Positions 9,352-18,118 of a DNA stretch of 64,000 nt are shown piece after piece. The DNA is from Aquabacterium sp. GTDB taxonomy: Bacteria > Pseudomonadota > Gammaproteobacteria > Burkholderiales > Burkholderiaceae_C. Below the pieces are notes generated by a model, which ran no database searches, was not told where the DNA came from, and saw only the letters and a list, made by a program, of their open reading frames with translations. The position numbers were made by a program, and so were the translations under genes. The stretch is from NCBI RefSeq assembly GCF_016195855.1, contig NZ_JACPYU010000023.1:62001-126000 (forward strand), written 5' to 3'. The stretch's first letter is position 1. The number at the start of each line of letters is the position of its first letter.

Positions 9352-10239
9352 ATGATGCCCTTGCAATTGACAAACCGCTATGGCCTGGCCGCACTGGCCT
9401 GCGCCGCTTTGATGACCTTGGGTGGCCACGCGCAGGCGCAGAGCTACCAGAAGGGGCCCGACCCCACCGCCAGCGCCTTGGAGAAGGCTGGGCCCTTCGC
9501 CACCCGCACCACCGATGTCTCTCGCTACAGCGTCACCACGTTTGGCGGCGGCACGGTCTACTACCCCACTGCCGCTGGCCAATATGGCGCGATTGCCGTG
9601 TCGCCGGGCTACACGGCGAGCAAGTCCACGGTGACCTTCTGGGGCGAGCGCCTGTCCTCGCATGGCTTTGTGGTGATCGTGATCGACACGCTGACCACGC
9701 TGGATCAACCCGCCAGCCGGGCCAGGCAGCTCAAGGCGGCGCTGGACAAAGTGGTCAGCCTGAGCAAGACCAGCAGCAGCCCGATCTACAACAAGGTGGA
9801 CCCGAGCCGTCTGGCTGTGATGGGGCACTCCATGGGCGGGGGCGGCACGCTGCAAGCCGCCAAGGACAACCCGAGCCTGAAAGCCGCCATCCCGATGGCC
9901 CCCTGGAACACGGTCACCAACTGGTCTGCCGTGACGGTGCCCACCTTGATCATGGCCTGTCAGGCCGATGCGATTGCGCCGGTGGCCAGCCATGCCGTGC
10001 CCTTCTACAACAGCATGAGCGCCAACAAGAAGAGCTACATCGAGATGGCCGGAGACGACCACCTGTGCGTGATGAATGGCGGCGGGCACGATGCCACCCT
10101 GGGCAAGATGGGCATCGCCTGGATGAAGCGCTTCGTGGACAACGACACGCGCTACAGCCCCTTCCTGTGCGGCGCGCCGTATCAGGCTACCGTGAACACC
10201 AGCGAGGTGTCGGTCAAGCGCAATAACTGTCCGTATTGA
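9352..10239 (+). CDS. Secreted polyester hydrolase, PETase/cutinase-like
   Basis: Encodes 295 residues; ATG 9355 is an alternative with better spacing to AGGAG. A signal peptide ends near HAQA (residue 29). It is an alpha/beta hydrolase closely resembling Ideonella PETase, with matching numbering for Ser160 (GHSMGG), Trp185, Asp206 and His237, and Tyr87 and Met161. Cys203/Cys239 and Cys273/Cys293 can form the two disulfides of type II PETases. Subsite residues differ from Ideonella PETase: His159 (Trp there), His214 (Ser), Phe218 (Ile) and Leu238 (Ser), mostly as in ordinary cutinases. Expect activity on short-chain esters and aliphatic polyesters; PET activity is uncertain. A TTGACA box at 9305-9310 could be its -35. 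Confidence 0.9.
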   Translation: MMPLQLTNRYGLAALACAALMTLGGHAQAQSYQKGPDPTASALEKAGPFATRTTDVSRYSVTTFGGGTVYYPTAAGQYGAIAVSPGYTASKSTVTFWGERLSSHGFVVIVIDTLTTLDQPASRARQLKAALDKVVSLSKTSSSPIYNKVDPSRLAVMGHSMGGGGTLQAAKDNPSLKAAIPMAPWNTVTNWSAVTVPTLIMACQADAIAPVASHAVPFYNSMSANKKSYIEMAGDDHLCVMNGGGHDATLGKMGIAWMKRFVDNDTRYSPFLCGAPYQATVNTSEVSVKRNNCPY

Positions 10240-10245
10240 CACCAT

Positions 10246-10280
10246 AAAAAAGGTCGCCGACCCGATGGGATGCGGCGACC
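10246..10280 (-). terminator. Intrinsic terminator for the lipase-foldase operon
   Basis: GGTCGCCG and CGGCGACC form an 8-bp stem. On the - strand it is followed by six T. This orientation fits the leftward lipase operon ending at 10338, not the rightward PETase gene. Confidence 0.82.
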
Positions 10281-10337
10281 AACAAACTGGCCCGACGTGG
10301 AGAAGACGAAGTGCGGGCCTGTTCCTCTGGAAAAGCT

Positions 10338-11318
10338 TCAGAGCCCGACCAGGCCCGATGCGCGCATCTTTTCAACGGCGTCCGGGAAGGCGCTGTCCAT
10401 CAGGTTGCTGATGGCCTGGTTGCGTTGCAGGGTCGAGAGGTGGGCAGCCTGCTTCAAGGTGTGCACCTGGCCCCGCACGGCCTCGACGCGACGCATCCAT
10501 TCGGCTTCGGCGTCATCCAGCTCCTTGAGGCGATCGGCCTTGTCCTTGCCGAAACGCGCCACGCGTTGCTCGTGCAGCGCTTGCGGATCCATACCCTGTG
10601 GCGGTGAGAACAGGGCCTGATCGGGGTCGGGCTTGTTCAGCTCGCCACCACTCATGATCCGGTCGATGTCGCCGGCGAGCTGGGCTTCGTCTTCACCATA
10701 GAAGGCCTTGGCCCAGGCCGCTCCGAGCAACTGCTGGCGTACCTGCTGGTGTTCCTGCAAGGCCGCTTGCATGCTGCCGATGTCGGCGGGGTTGGCGACA
10801 CGCACGAAGGTGTAAGCCTGCAGCTGGAGGTAGCGCTCCCAGATGGCGTAGATGCCCGTGGCCAGATCGGGCCCCAAGTCCTGTTCGGCATGGGCGCGCA
10901 GCAGCTTGCTCAACTCGGCCAGGCTGGCCTCGCCCATGGCCAGCAGGTAGAAGTCGAAGCGGTCGCGCAGCGTGCGGTTGGGTTTCAAGGGCTGGCCACG
11001 CACGCTGCCCCAGGGCGGCAGGTCCACGCCGCGCAAGGAGCCCTTGACCAGCAAGGCCTGCTGGATCTCGGCCACGGTGCGTGTGGGGCCTACATGGGTG
11101 CCCTCGCTGGCGGTGCCCCCGCTGCCGGTGGGCGGCAAGGTGTTGAACCAGTTGGCACCTTGGGGCGCCGATTGAAGGGGCGCCACTTCGTGGGCTGTCT
11201 GGCCCGACCCGAACAGGGGGCCATACATCGCGCCGGCCGCGGCCAGAGCCACGGGGGCCGCGATCCAGCTCCATCCCCGGCGCCGCATCTTGCTGATGGG
11301 GGGCTTGTTCATCTGCAT
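10338..11318 (-). CDS. lifO: Lipase-specific foldase (lipase secretion chaperone)
   Basis: Encodes 326 residues. An N-terminal membrane anchor (about residues 11-35) is followed by a variable Pro/Gly/Thr-rich segment, then the helical foldase domain carrying the signature RDRFDFYLLAMGEAS (family motif RxxFDY). It acts in the periplasm to fold the lipase before type II secretion. ATG 11318 overlaps the lipase stop as TGATG, so the two are translationally coupled. Length and architecture are normal for the family. Confidence 0.93.
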   Translation of the reverse strand: MQMNKPPISKMRRRGWSWIAAPVALAAAGAMYGPLFGSGQTAHEVAPLQSAPQGANWFNTLPPTGSGGTASEGTHVGPTRTVAEIQQALLVKGSLRGVDLPPWGSVRGQPLKPNRTLRDRFDFYLLAMGEASLAELSKLLRAHAEQDLGPDLATGIYAIWERYLQLQAYTFVRVANPADIGSMQAALQEHQQVRQQLLGAAWAKAFYGEDEAQLAGDIDRIMSGGELNKPDPDQALFSPPQGMDPQALHEQRVARFGKDKADRLKELDDAEAEWMRRVEAVRGQVHTLKQAAHLSTLQRNQAISNLMDSAFPDAVEKMRASGLVGL

Positions 11319-12208
11319 CACAGGCCCTGGTTCTTCAGGCGGTTGACGTGGGTGCGGAAGAAGGCCACCGGGTCTTCAGACAAGATGCCACGCAAGCCAT
11401 TGGCCTGGTTGACCTGATCCAGGTGGTTCCATTTGTAGTTGTCCTTGAGCACCGTGCCCCAGTGCGTCGAGCAGCGCCCGACCACCCCATCGTTGGCGCC
11501 ACCTGCGAAGTCGACCGAGGTCAGGGCCAGCAAGGCGTCAGACACGTCCAGTGCATTGGTGTACACCGAGGTGCTGCCCACCGAGTAGAACGGCACGCCG
11601 GACACCGTGGCCGCGCCCGAGCCGCAGGTGCTGGTTGGGGCGCCGGCGGGGTGCTTGCTGTTGAAACTGCGGGCACCACCTGTGCTCAGCGAGTTGAGCG
11701 CGGCGGTGGCGTTCTGCAGCGAGACATTGCCCGTGATACCGCCCAGCAGCCAGCCGATGGGCGAGGTCCACACGCCACCGCCAGAGGCCAGGCCGATGTC
11801 GGCCACCGGGGTGCCCCCATGGGGCGTGCCCACGCTGGAAATGGAGGCCACGAGCGAGCGATCGGCGTCGAAGATGTAGCGCACGGTGGTGCCACCCTGG
11901 CTGTGCCCGATCAGGTTGAACTTGCTGTAGCCATAGGTGGCCTTGTACTGGCGCAGCAGCTTGAGCAGTTGTTCGCCGCGCACCTCATTGGAGTTCACGG
12001 CCGAGACCTGCGGCACCAGCACCACGGCGCCGTTCCTCTTGAGGTCGCTGACGATGCCGTAGAAGTAGTCGCTGCCCAGCACATTGTCGTAGCCATACAA
12101 GCCGTGCATCAGCACCACGGGGTATCTGGTGGCGGTGCTCTGGGCCTGGCTCAGCGTGGGGATGGACAGCAGGGCGGCGCATGCGGCCATCATGGTGGTT
12201 TGTTTCAT
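11318..12208 (-). CDS. lipA: Secreted triacylglycerol lipase, family I (LipA-like)
   Basis: Encodes 296 residues, with GGAG ahead of the start. The signal peptide ends near SQAQ. An HGLYGYDN oxyanion segment, nucleophile Ser103 in GHSQGG, an acidic GGANDG segment and catalytic His in NHLDQVNQ match Pseudomonas/Burkholderia family I.1-I.2 lipases. Two Cys (TSTCGSG and VGRCSTH) can form the family disulfide. It hydrolyses long-chain triacylglycerols outside the cell and depends on the coupled foldase. An AraC regulator is transcribed divergently. Confidence 0.95.
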   Translation of the reverse strand: MKQTTMMAACAALLSIPTLSQAQSTATRYPVVLMHGLYGYDNVLGSDYFYGIVSDLKRNGAVVLVPQVSAVNSNEVRGEQLLKLLRQYKATYGYSKFNLIGHSQGGTTVRYIFDADRSLVASISSVGTPHGGTPVADIGLASGGGVWTSPIGWLLGGITGNVSLQNATAALNSLSTGGARSFNSKHPAGAPTSTCGSGAATVSGVPFYSVGSTSVYTNALDVSDALLALTSVDFAGGANDGVVGRCSTHWGTVLKDNYKWNHLDQVNQANGLRGILSEDPVAFFRTHVNRLKNQGL

Positions 12209-12441
12209 GGTGTGGTCTCCGTTGGGATGGGTTCGTGTTCATGCCGATCAAGGCGAGGGCAGTATGGAAAGGCCTGTGCCTGGTGGCATTGGCAGAACCT
12301 GCCGATGTATTGCCGTGTCCAGCCAGATTGCGGGCAAATGCCTGATGCCTGACAGGGTTGGCGCGCCGTGCGCCTGGTGCTGCGCCCATCCCTATGGAAT
12401 CTACTGATCACGCCGGGGTGCTGCTTGGGCACACTCCGACC

Positions 12442-13503
12442 ATGTCAGACCAAGCCCGCGAGCGGACACTGTCGATGTCATTTGTCGAGGCCCTGTGCCG
12501 CGACATGGGCATCCCCAGCCTGGCCATGCTGAAGGCGCTGCAAGCGCTGGATCTGCCTGATGACCGCGATCCCACGTGCTTGAGGGCCTTGAGCACCACG
12601 CAGTTCACGCAGCTGTACCGGCACCTGGTCACCTTGAGCAATGACGAGATGCCCGGCCTGTTTCCGCGGCCCTTTCGATCAGGTGCCTTGCGCCTGACCT
12701 GCATGACCTTGCTGGAGGGCGACACCTTGTGCAAGGCCATCAGGCGGTGGTCGCACCTGCTGCGCCAATTGCAGGACAGCTTCGTGCTCGATATTCAAAC
12801 GGCCGATGGCCGCTGCACCTTGTTGCTGCGCCCGACCAGCGATGAGCCCGTGCTCAAGCCCATCGCCACCGACCTGTTCATCAAGCTGGTGCATGGCATG
12901 GCCTGCTGGCTCACGGGCAAGACGGTGCCGGTGCGGCGCGTCATGCTCAGAACCAGCCATGCGCACACCTGTGGCGACCTGGCCAGCTGGTTCCCTGGGC
13001 CCATTCGTTTTGAGCAGGCGGTCAGCGCGCTTGAGCTGGACGACAGCTGGCTGGCGCAGCCGGTGGTGCGGGGCAAGCAGGATCTGGACGCCTTCCTGGA
13101 TGCCGCTCCCGGCAACTGGATCGCATGCCAGTTCGATGCGGAGCGCCTGCATGAGCGCCTGCGCCGGCACCTGGCGGACTTGCTGCCCGCCTCCGCCACG
13201 GCGGACAGCGCGGCCGCGGCCCTGCATCTGTCGACACGCTCATTGCACCGCAGGCTGCATCAGGAGCAGACCACGTTTCAGCGCGTCAAGGATGAGCTTC
13301 GGCGTGATCTGGCGATGGACAAGCTCACACGGGGTGCACAGCCCCTCTCTGCGATTGCCTTCGAGCTGGGCTTTGACAGCATCACCTCGTTTCACCGCGC
13401 CTTCAAAGGCTGGACGGGTGAAACGCCGGGTGTGTACCGCCTGCAGCGCCAGCACACGCCGGACCAACAGGCCCCTCATGCCCCTCATGCTCAAGAGGGC
13501 TGA
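12442..13503 (+). CDS. AraC-family regulator divergent from the lipase operon
   Basis: About 353 residues from ATG 12442. ATG 12394 and 12475 are also possible, since no start has a good ribosome site. The N-terminal domain has the arabinose-binding-like architecture of OruR/ToxT-type regulators. The C-terminus has two helix-turn-helix motifs (AAALHLSTRSLHRRLHQE, then IAFELGFDSITSFHRAFKGW). The 233-bp divergent gap to the lipase suggests it controls lipase expression, perhaps in response to a fatty acid. That role is inference from position. Confidence 0.88.
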   Translation: MSDQARERTLSMSFVEALCRDMGIPSLAMLKALQALDLPDDRDPTCLRALSTTQFTQLYRHLVTLSNDEMPGLFPRPFRSGALRLTCMTLLEGDTLCKAIRRWSHLLRQLQDSFVLDIQTADGRCTLLLRPTSDEPVLKPIATDLFIKLVHGMACWLTGKTVPVRRVMLRTSHAHTCGDLASWFPGPIRFEQAVSALELDDSWLAQPVVRGKQDLDAFLDAAPGNWIACQFDAERLHERLRRHLADLLPASATADSAAAALHLSTRSLHRRLHQEQTTFQRVKDELRRDLAMDKLTRGAQPLSAIAFELGFDSITSFHRAFKGWTGETPGVYRLQRQHTPDQQAPHAPHAQEG

Positions 13504-13512
13504 ACGCTCACC

Positions 13513-14292
13513 TCAAGCCGCCCTGAATGACAGGACCTTGCCAGGGGCATGTGTGCGGGAGGGGTGGGCATCGAGCATGGTGGGCAGCTCGGCCGTTTCG
13601 TTCAGCAGGTCCCAGTCCAGGATGTCGATGTAGCCGTAGTGCCGGCGGATGATGCCGGCAGCCTCCAGGTCTTTGAGGGCCAGGCCCACGGTCTGGCGCG
13701 TGACCAGCATCAGCATGGCGATCTGTTCGTGCTGAAAGGGCACGGTGGTGCGGGTGCACTCGGGCAGCACCGACCAGTGCTGCGTGGCCAGCATCACCAG
13801 GTAGCGCGCCATGCGGGCATTGCGAGACAGGTGGGCCATGGCGTCCAGCGCCAGCAAGGCCGTGCGCATCTTCTGTGCGAGCAGGGCCCCGAAGTGAACG
13901 CCCAGGCTGGGCTGTTCACGCAGCAGCTGGTCGATCTCGGGCCCCGGCAGGTGCAGGACCGTGCAGGCATCTTCGGCTGTGCCATCGACGCTGCGGGGCT
14001 GGCGGTCAAACAGGGCGATCTCGCCAAACCACTGCGAGGCCTCGGTCAGGCCCATGATGCTTTCACGGCCATCGGCGTGGACGTTGCCCAGCTTGAGCAC
14101 GCCCCTGACCACGCAATAGAGGCCATCAAAAGGGTCGCCACGCTCGAACAGCAACTCGCGTGCGCGCAGGTGCCGCACCACCATGCGGCTGAGCAGAAGC
14201 TCGGCCGTGGCGCTGGGCAGGCTGGCGAACCAGGCGCCTCGGCGAACCACAGGCATGTAGGACAGCGCGTGAGTCAGGTGCGGGTATGACAT
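13513..14292 (-). CDS. Crp/Fnr-family transcriptional regulator
   Basis: Encodes 259 residues. A cyclic-nucleotide-binding-like beta domain (FERGDPFDGLYCVVRGVLKL) is followed by a Crp-type winged helix (HEQIAMLMLVTRQTVGLALK). No Fnr-type Cys cluster is seen, so it is not an obvious iron-sulfur sensor. It is convergent with the AraC gene, with a 9-bp gap. Confidence 0.9.
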   Translation of the reverse strand: MSYPHLTHALSYMPVVRRGAWFASLPSATAELLLSRMVVRHLRARELLFERGDPFDGLYCVVRGVLKLGNVHADGRESIMGLTEASQWFGEIALFDRQPRSVDGTAEDACTVLHLPGPEIDQLLREQPSLGVHFGALLAQKMRTALLALDAMAHLSRNARMARYLVMLATQHWSVLPECTRTTVPFQHEQIAMLMLVTRQTVGLALKDLEAAGIIRRHYGYIDILDWDLLNETAELPTMLDAHPSRTHAPGKVLSFRAA

Positions 14293-14499
14293 GGTGAACA
14301 ACCCCTTTCGCTTGCAGACCACAAGCGTTCTTCATTTGATTCGGATCTCACTTTTTGCCACGCAGGATGGGGCGCGCCTACTGGGGCTTGCCACGAGCTG
14401 GATTGACCGCTTTCAGTCAATTGGCGCGCCGTGCCGTGCTGATGGCCGATGGCCGGGTTCAAGCCGGGCAAGGCCATGGAGGGCGTAAGATGCCGCCGG

Positions 14500-15003
14500 A
14501 TGACGACCAGCCTTGACGACACCTCCTCGCCGATCCCTTCACCCATCTACGAACCCCGCCTGTGGCACGACAACGGCTGGACAGCCAAGGTCGTCAAGAA
14601 CGAAGACGATGACGGCTGGGCGGTGGAGATGATCAGGGATGGCGAGCCCGAGCCCGCCCTGGTCGGCCCTTGGACCATGGGCCGAGACAAGAAGAACCCC
14701 AAGCCGCTGGACACGGGGGCGTTCAATACGCTGGTCAAGACGGCTTCGGAGGTGATCCGCCGCCATGAGCAGCAGCTGCATGCGCTGCTGCACAAGAGCG
14801 TTGTGGTGAGCGCGGACGCAGGGCGCCTGACGGTCAACCTTGACATCGTGCCCGATGAGGATGACCCGTATGCGGTCTTGTCGGCGCTCGATGAAGGCGG
14901 GGATCAGCTCGCCCAGGTGCGGGTGGCGGCCAGCTTCAAGCTGAGCAGTGCCAGCGCCGAAGCCTGGGTGGCGTCTGGCTTTGTCAAACCGGGCAAAGGC
15001 TGA
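14500..15003 (+). CDS. Conserved-looking hypothetical protein
   Basis: Encodes 167 residues from ATG 14500; ATG 14476 is an alternative. It is soluble with no signal peptide. The N-terminal half contains Trp-rich segments (WHDNGWTAKVV, DDDGWAVEM, VGPWTMGRDKKNPKPLD), followed by a helix and an acidic patch (IVPDEDDPYAV). I do not recognise the family. It is convergent with the operon ending at 15035. Confidence 0.7.
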   Translation: MTTSLDDTSSPIPSPIYEPRLWHDNGWTAKVVKNEDDDGWAVEMIRDGEPEPALVGPWTMGRDKKNPKPLDTGAFNTLVKTASEVIRRHEQQLHALLHKSVVVSADAGRLTVNLDIVPDEDDPYAVLSALDEGGDQLAQVRVAASFKLSSASAEAWVASGFVKPGKG

Positions 15004-15034
15004 ACGTCACCTGTGGCGACGCGGGGGCAGAGCC

Positions 15035-16324
15035 TCAAGCCGCGGCAGCCACCACCACGCACTCGCGGCGCAGCAGCGCCAGTGCATCGTTGTGCGAGGT
15101 CACCGCGTCGCTCAGCAGCAGCGGCTGGGCCTCTTGCAGGAACAGGCGCCACAGCTCGGCATAACTATCACGCAAGGCAGCGGGTGCATGGGCGGCAATG
15201 AAGTCGCTGGCCAGCTTGGGGTGCAGGCCCGATTTGCGGATCTTGCGGATCAGCGTGGCCGCGCTCTTGTCGCTCATGCTGGTCTTGGGCTTGTTGCCCG
15301 CTGCCAGGTGCAGGAACACGGTCAAGAGCGCGTCTTCATCGGTCTGGCCCAATGTGGCCTTGCGCCATTCGCTGGAGGCCGTGCGCTCGTGGTGGTCCAC
15401 CTCGGCCAGCGCGTCTTCGGTCCAGAAATAGCGGCCCATGAAGGCGGCGGTCTGCGTGAACAGCTTGCGTGGCGACAGGCTGGCATCCAGGATGCGGGAC
15501 ATGTCGGCCAGCACCGAGCGGCGCACGCGCTCGACCGCGCCATGCAGATGCGCGGGCAAGTCGGCGGGCACGGTGAGGCCTTCTTCGCTGGCCAGCATGG
15601 GCTGGCGGCGCAGCACGCCGATGGTCTTCTCGAAGCCGATCCAGTCGGGCAGGGCTTCGCGGCCCACGGCCTCGATCAGCAAGGCCGTGCGGATCACGGC
15701 TTCGGCATCGGCGCCGTGCTCTTCCAGCTCGTCGGCGTCCACGCCCAGCGACTGGGCCAGCCAGGTGGCGGCCTCGATCAGGTCGGTCGCGTGGCGGCGC
15801 GAGGCCAGCTCGGCGCGGTAATCGGCCAGGCTGCGCAGCGTCCACTTGGCCAACTGCGGGATGTGGTCGTTGGTGAAGCCGCGGCGCTCGCTCATGCCGA
15901 AGTGGCTGCTTTGCGGCATGGCAATCAGCTTCTTGAGCATGTCCGAGCCGCCCTTGGAGCGCGACAGCAGCGAGTTGTCGCGCAAGGCTTCGGCGGCGCG
16001 GCGCAGGTCGCCCTCGCACGCCTCTTCGAGGAACAGGCTGATCAGGTTGACCAGGCGCTCGCGGGCCTTTTCCAGCTCGGGGCGCAGGAACTCGCTGCCG
16101 AAGTAACCCGCGATCTGCACCATGCCCTTGGGCGCTTCCACGCACATGGCGTCCAGGCGGTTCTGGTCGATCAGGCCGTGTTGCACACCGTATTGCAGCG
16201 CCTTCTCGAAGAAGGGGCGCGCGTCATACAGCGAGACCGCAGAAGACGCGGCCTCTGGCGCAGCGAACGAGCCGGACGACGGATCGGCCGATTCGGCCGG
16301 GGGCGGGGTGAAGGTGGCGGACAT
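15035..16324 (-). CDS. Uncharacterised protein, last gene of the J-domain operon
   Basis: Encodes 429 residues, almost entirely helical after a short Pro/Ser/Ala-rich N-terminus. There is no signal peptide or membrane helix. It follows the 247-residue gene by 31 bp and is the fourth gene of a leftward operon headed by a J-domain protein. Its size and all-helical character suggest a cytosolic scaffold or a J-protein client, but no known domain is visible. Confidence 0.78.
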   Translation of the reverse strand: MSATFTPPPAESADPSSGSFAAPEAASSAVSLYDARPFFEKALQYGVQHGLIDQNRLDAMCVEAPKGMVQIAGYFGSEFLRPELEKARERLVNLISLFLEEACEGDLRRAAEALRDNSLLSRSKGGSDMLKKLIAMPQSSHFGMSERRGFTNDHIPQLAKWTLRSLADYRAELASRRHATDLIEAATWLAQSLGVDADELEEHGADAEAVIRTALLIEAVGREALPDWIGFEKTIGVLRRQPMLASEEGLTVPADLPAHLHGAVERVRRSVLADMSRILDASLSPRKLFTQTAAFMGRYFWTEDALAEVDHHERTASSEWRKATLGQTDEDALLTVFLHLAAGNKPKTSMSDKSAATLIRKIRKSGLHPKLASDFIAAHAPAALRDSYAELWRLFLQEAQPLLLSDAVTSHNDALALLRRECVVVAAAA

Positions 16325-16355
16325 GGTGTGGGGACCTCGATCCAATAATGCGCCA

Positions 16356-17099
16356 TCAGATGGCCGACTCTTCGTCCGGGTCGATCGCGGCCTGCGTGAT
16401 GCGGCCACGGTCGGTGTCGCTGGTCTCGACCTTGCCATCGCTCTCTTCTTCCTCTTCCTCCTCGGGCGCTTCTTCACCGCGACGGGCCTTGGCGCGCAGC
16501 ACCAGCAGCATCTCGCCGAACAAGTCGGGGCATTGGTAGCGCAGCAGCCAGGCCAGCTCCATCCAGTCGCTGTCGGCCACCTCCTCGTGTTGCAGCACGG
16601 GGCGCACGTGGGCCGAGGCCAGCAAGGCTTCTTCCGACAGCATCTGGCCGTCGTCTTCCATGGTGTCGAAGGTGCCGGTGCGGGCAAAGCTTTCGACGCG
16701 GCTCCACTTGTCGGTGAAGTAGTCGGCCAGGGCCTCGGCGCCGCCGTCCAGCTCACCCAGGGCGCTCAGGAACTCGATGGGGTCGGCGTCTTCGCGGAAG
16801 ATGATGGAGTTGACCATGCCGCGCAGGTGGGTGCGGGTCAGGTCCTTGTAGCGCTTCTCGATCACGACGGCGCGCGCGAACTGCTCGGGTGTGATCAGCA
16901 GGTTGATGACCGAGTCCTTGGACGGGTCGTACTCGCGGATCACGGCCAGGATGTCCTTGGGGGGCAATTGCTCCAGCACGACCATCAGGGCGCCATCGCC
17001 TTCGCGGTCGGCCAGGTCGACCAGGATGGCCTCGGCGCCCACGATGTCGCCGGCGGCGATCAGGCTTTGCGTTTGTTGGATGAGGGCGATTTCGTTCAT
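16356..17099 (-). CDS. Uncharacterised acidic protein of the J-domain operon
   Basis: Encodes 247 residues. The N-terminal region has helical-repeat character (VVLEQLPPKDILAVIREYDP), vaguely like MgtE N-terminal or HEAT-type helices. The tail carries a run of Glu (EAPEEEEEEES), so it is strongly acidic and probably disordered. It lies 15 bp downstream of the 189-residue gene. No enzyme motif is visible. Confidence 0.78.
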   Translation of the reverse strand: MNEIALIQQTQSLIAAGDIVGAEAILVDLADREGDGALMVVLEQLPPKDILAVIREYDPSKDSVINLLITPEQFARAVVIEKRYKDLTRTHLRGMVNSIIFREDADPIEFLSALGELDGGAEALADYFTDKWSRVESFARTGTFDTMEDDGQMLSEEALLASAHVRPVLQHEEVADSDWMELAWLLRYQCPDLFGEMLLVLRAKARRGEEAPEEEEEEESDGKVETSDTDRGRITQAAIDPDEESAI

Positions 17100-17114
17100 G
17101 GTCAGGGTGCTCGA

Positions 17115-17684
17115 TCAGTCTTTGCGGTCAAAGCCTTGTTCGGCCAGCCAGTCGGCGCCGGCTTCGTCGCGGGCGCGGGCGTCTTCATCGTCGTCGCGCT
17201 CTTCGGGCGGCAGGTCCTCGTCGTCGTGGTCATCACGGTCGCGGCCCTCTTCATCACCGTCCTCATCCTCGTCAGATGCCTGCTGGGCGCGGCCGTCGGG
17301 CTTGTCGTACAGATAGGCCAGGGCGGCGGCCACGGTCATGAAGCGCTGGCCGTCGGCCTGCTGCAGGAAGGTTTCGGCCATGCCCTGGGCCCAGGGCGCG
17401 ATCTGCACGCTGGCGCTGATCTCGTCCCAGTCGGGGCACTCGTCCAGCTCGCCGCTGACAACCTGGTTCATCACGCCCGGCTCCGTGAAGCGGAAGGCCT
17501 GGTGGAAGACCACGGCCACCATCTCGGGCGACAGCTCGGTCATTTGCAGCAGGAAGTCCAGGGACTTGCGCTTGTCGGCCAGGCGCTGGCGCAGCACGTC
17601 CCGCCCCTCGGAGTCAAAACTCAGGTCGTCCATCTCGGCCTGGTAGGCGGCGCGCAGATGGTGGAAGGCAGGGGACAAATTCAT
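17115..17684 (-). CDS. Uncharacterised acidic protein of the J-domain operon
   Basis: Encodes 189 residues. The first 130 or so are helical; then comes a very acidic low-complexity stretch (DEDEDGDEEGRD, DDHDDEDLPPEERDDDED) and a short C-terminal segment. The start is 54 bp after the J-domain gene. Acidic tails recur in two of the three unknown operon members, which suggests a shared charge-based interaction. Confidence 0.77.
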   Translation of the reverse strand: MNLSPAFHHLRAAYQAEMDDLSFDSEGRDVLRQRLADKRKSLDFLLQMTELSPEMVAVVFHQAFRFTEPGVMNQVVSGELDECPDWDEISASVQIAPWAQGMAETFLQQADGQRFMTVAAALAYLYDKPDGRAQQASDEDEDGDEEGRDRDDHDDEDLPPEERDDDEDARARDEAGADWLAEQGFDRKD

Positions 17685-17738
17685 GAGGATGCAGACAGAT
17701 AAGGGGGAAAGGTGCGCAAAGACGGCAAGAGTGGCGGC

Positions 17739-18014
17739 TCAGATCAGGGGGCTGAAGTAGTTCAGCCAGATGTCGCGGGCCGTGTCGATCGGGCTGTCGA
17801 GCAGGTTGCGGCGGCGGTTGTCGTCGTAGGCCTGGCGCTTGTCCGGGTCAGACAACACATCGTAGGCCTCCTGCACGGCCCGAAAGCGCGCAGGGGCTTC
17901 CGGCGCGCTGTTGCGGTCGGGGTGGTATTGCGAGGCCTTCTGGCGGAAGGCCTTCTTGATGTCGGCCAGGGTGGCGGCGCTGCCCAGGCCGAGGGCGGCG
18001 TAGTGGTCGGTCAT
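17739..18014 (-). CDS. Short J-domain (DnaJ-like) co-chaperone
   Basis: Encodes 91 residues, essentially a lone J domain: DHYAALGLG, the HPD tripeptide in YHPDRN, and [16 protein letters not shown] short tail of about 25 residues replaces the Gly/Phe and zinc regions of DnaJ, making it a class III J protein. It would stimulate the ATPase of an Hsp70 (DnaK or HscA) and deliver a specific client. The downstream operon genes are the obvious client candidates. Confidence 0.92.
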   Translation of the reverse strand: MTDHYAALGLGSAATLADIKKAFRQKASQYHPDRNSAPEAPARFRAVQEAYDVLSDPDKRQAYDDNRRRNLLDSPIDTARDIWLNYFSPLI

Positions 18015-18118
18015 GAGGGCCTCCGGGGCACAAAAGGCACGGCAAGAAAGCGCGGCCGGGCGTGAACTGTACTGGATGCGCGGCCAGGTGTGTACAGGGC
18101 TCGGCCACAATGGCGGCC

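Noticed and set aside
10252..10280. Hairpin as terminator for the PETase-like gene
   Set aside because: On the + strand it is followed by AACAAAC, not T. The T-run exists only on the - strand, so it belongs to the lipase operon.
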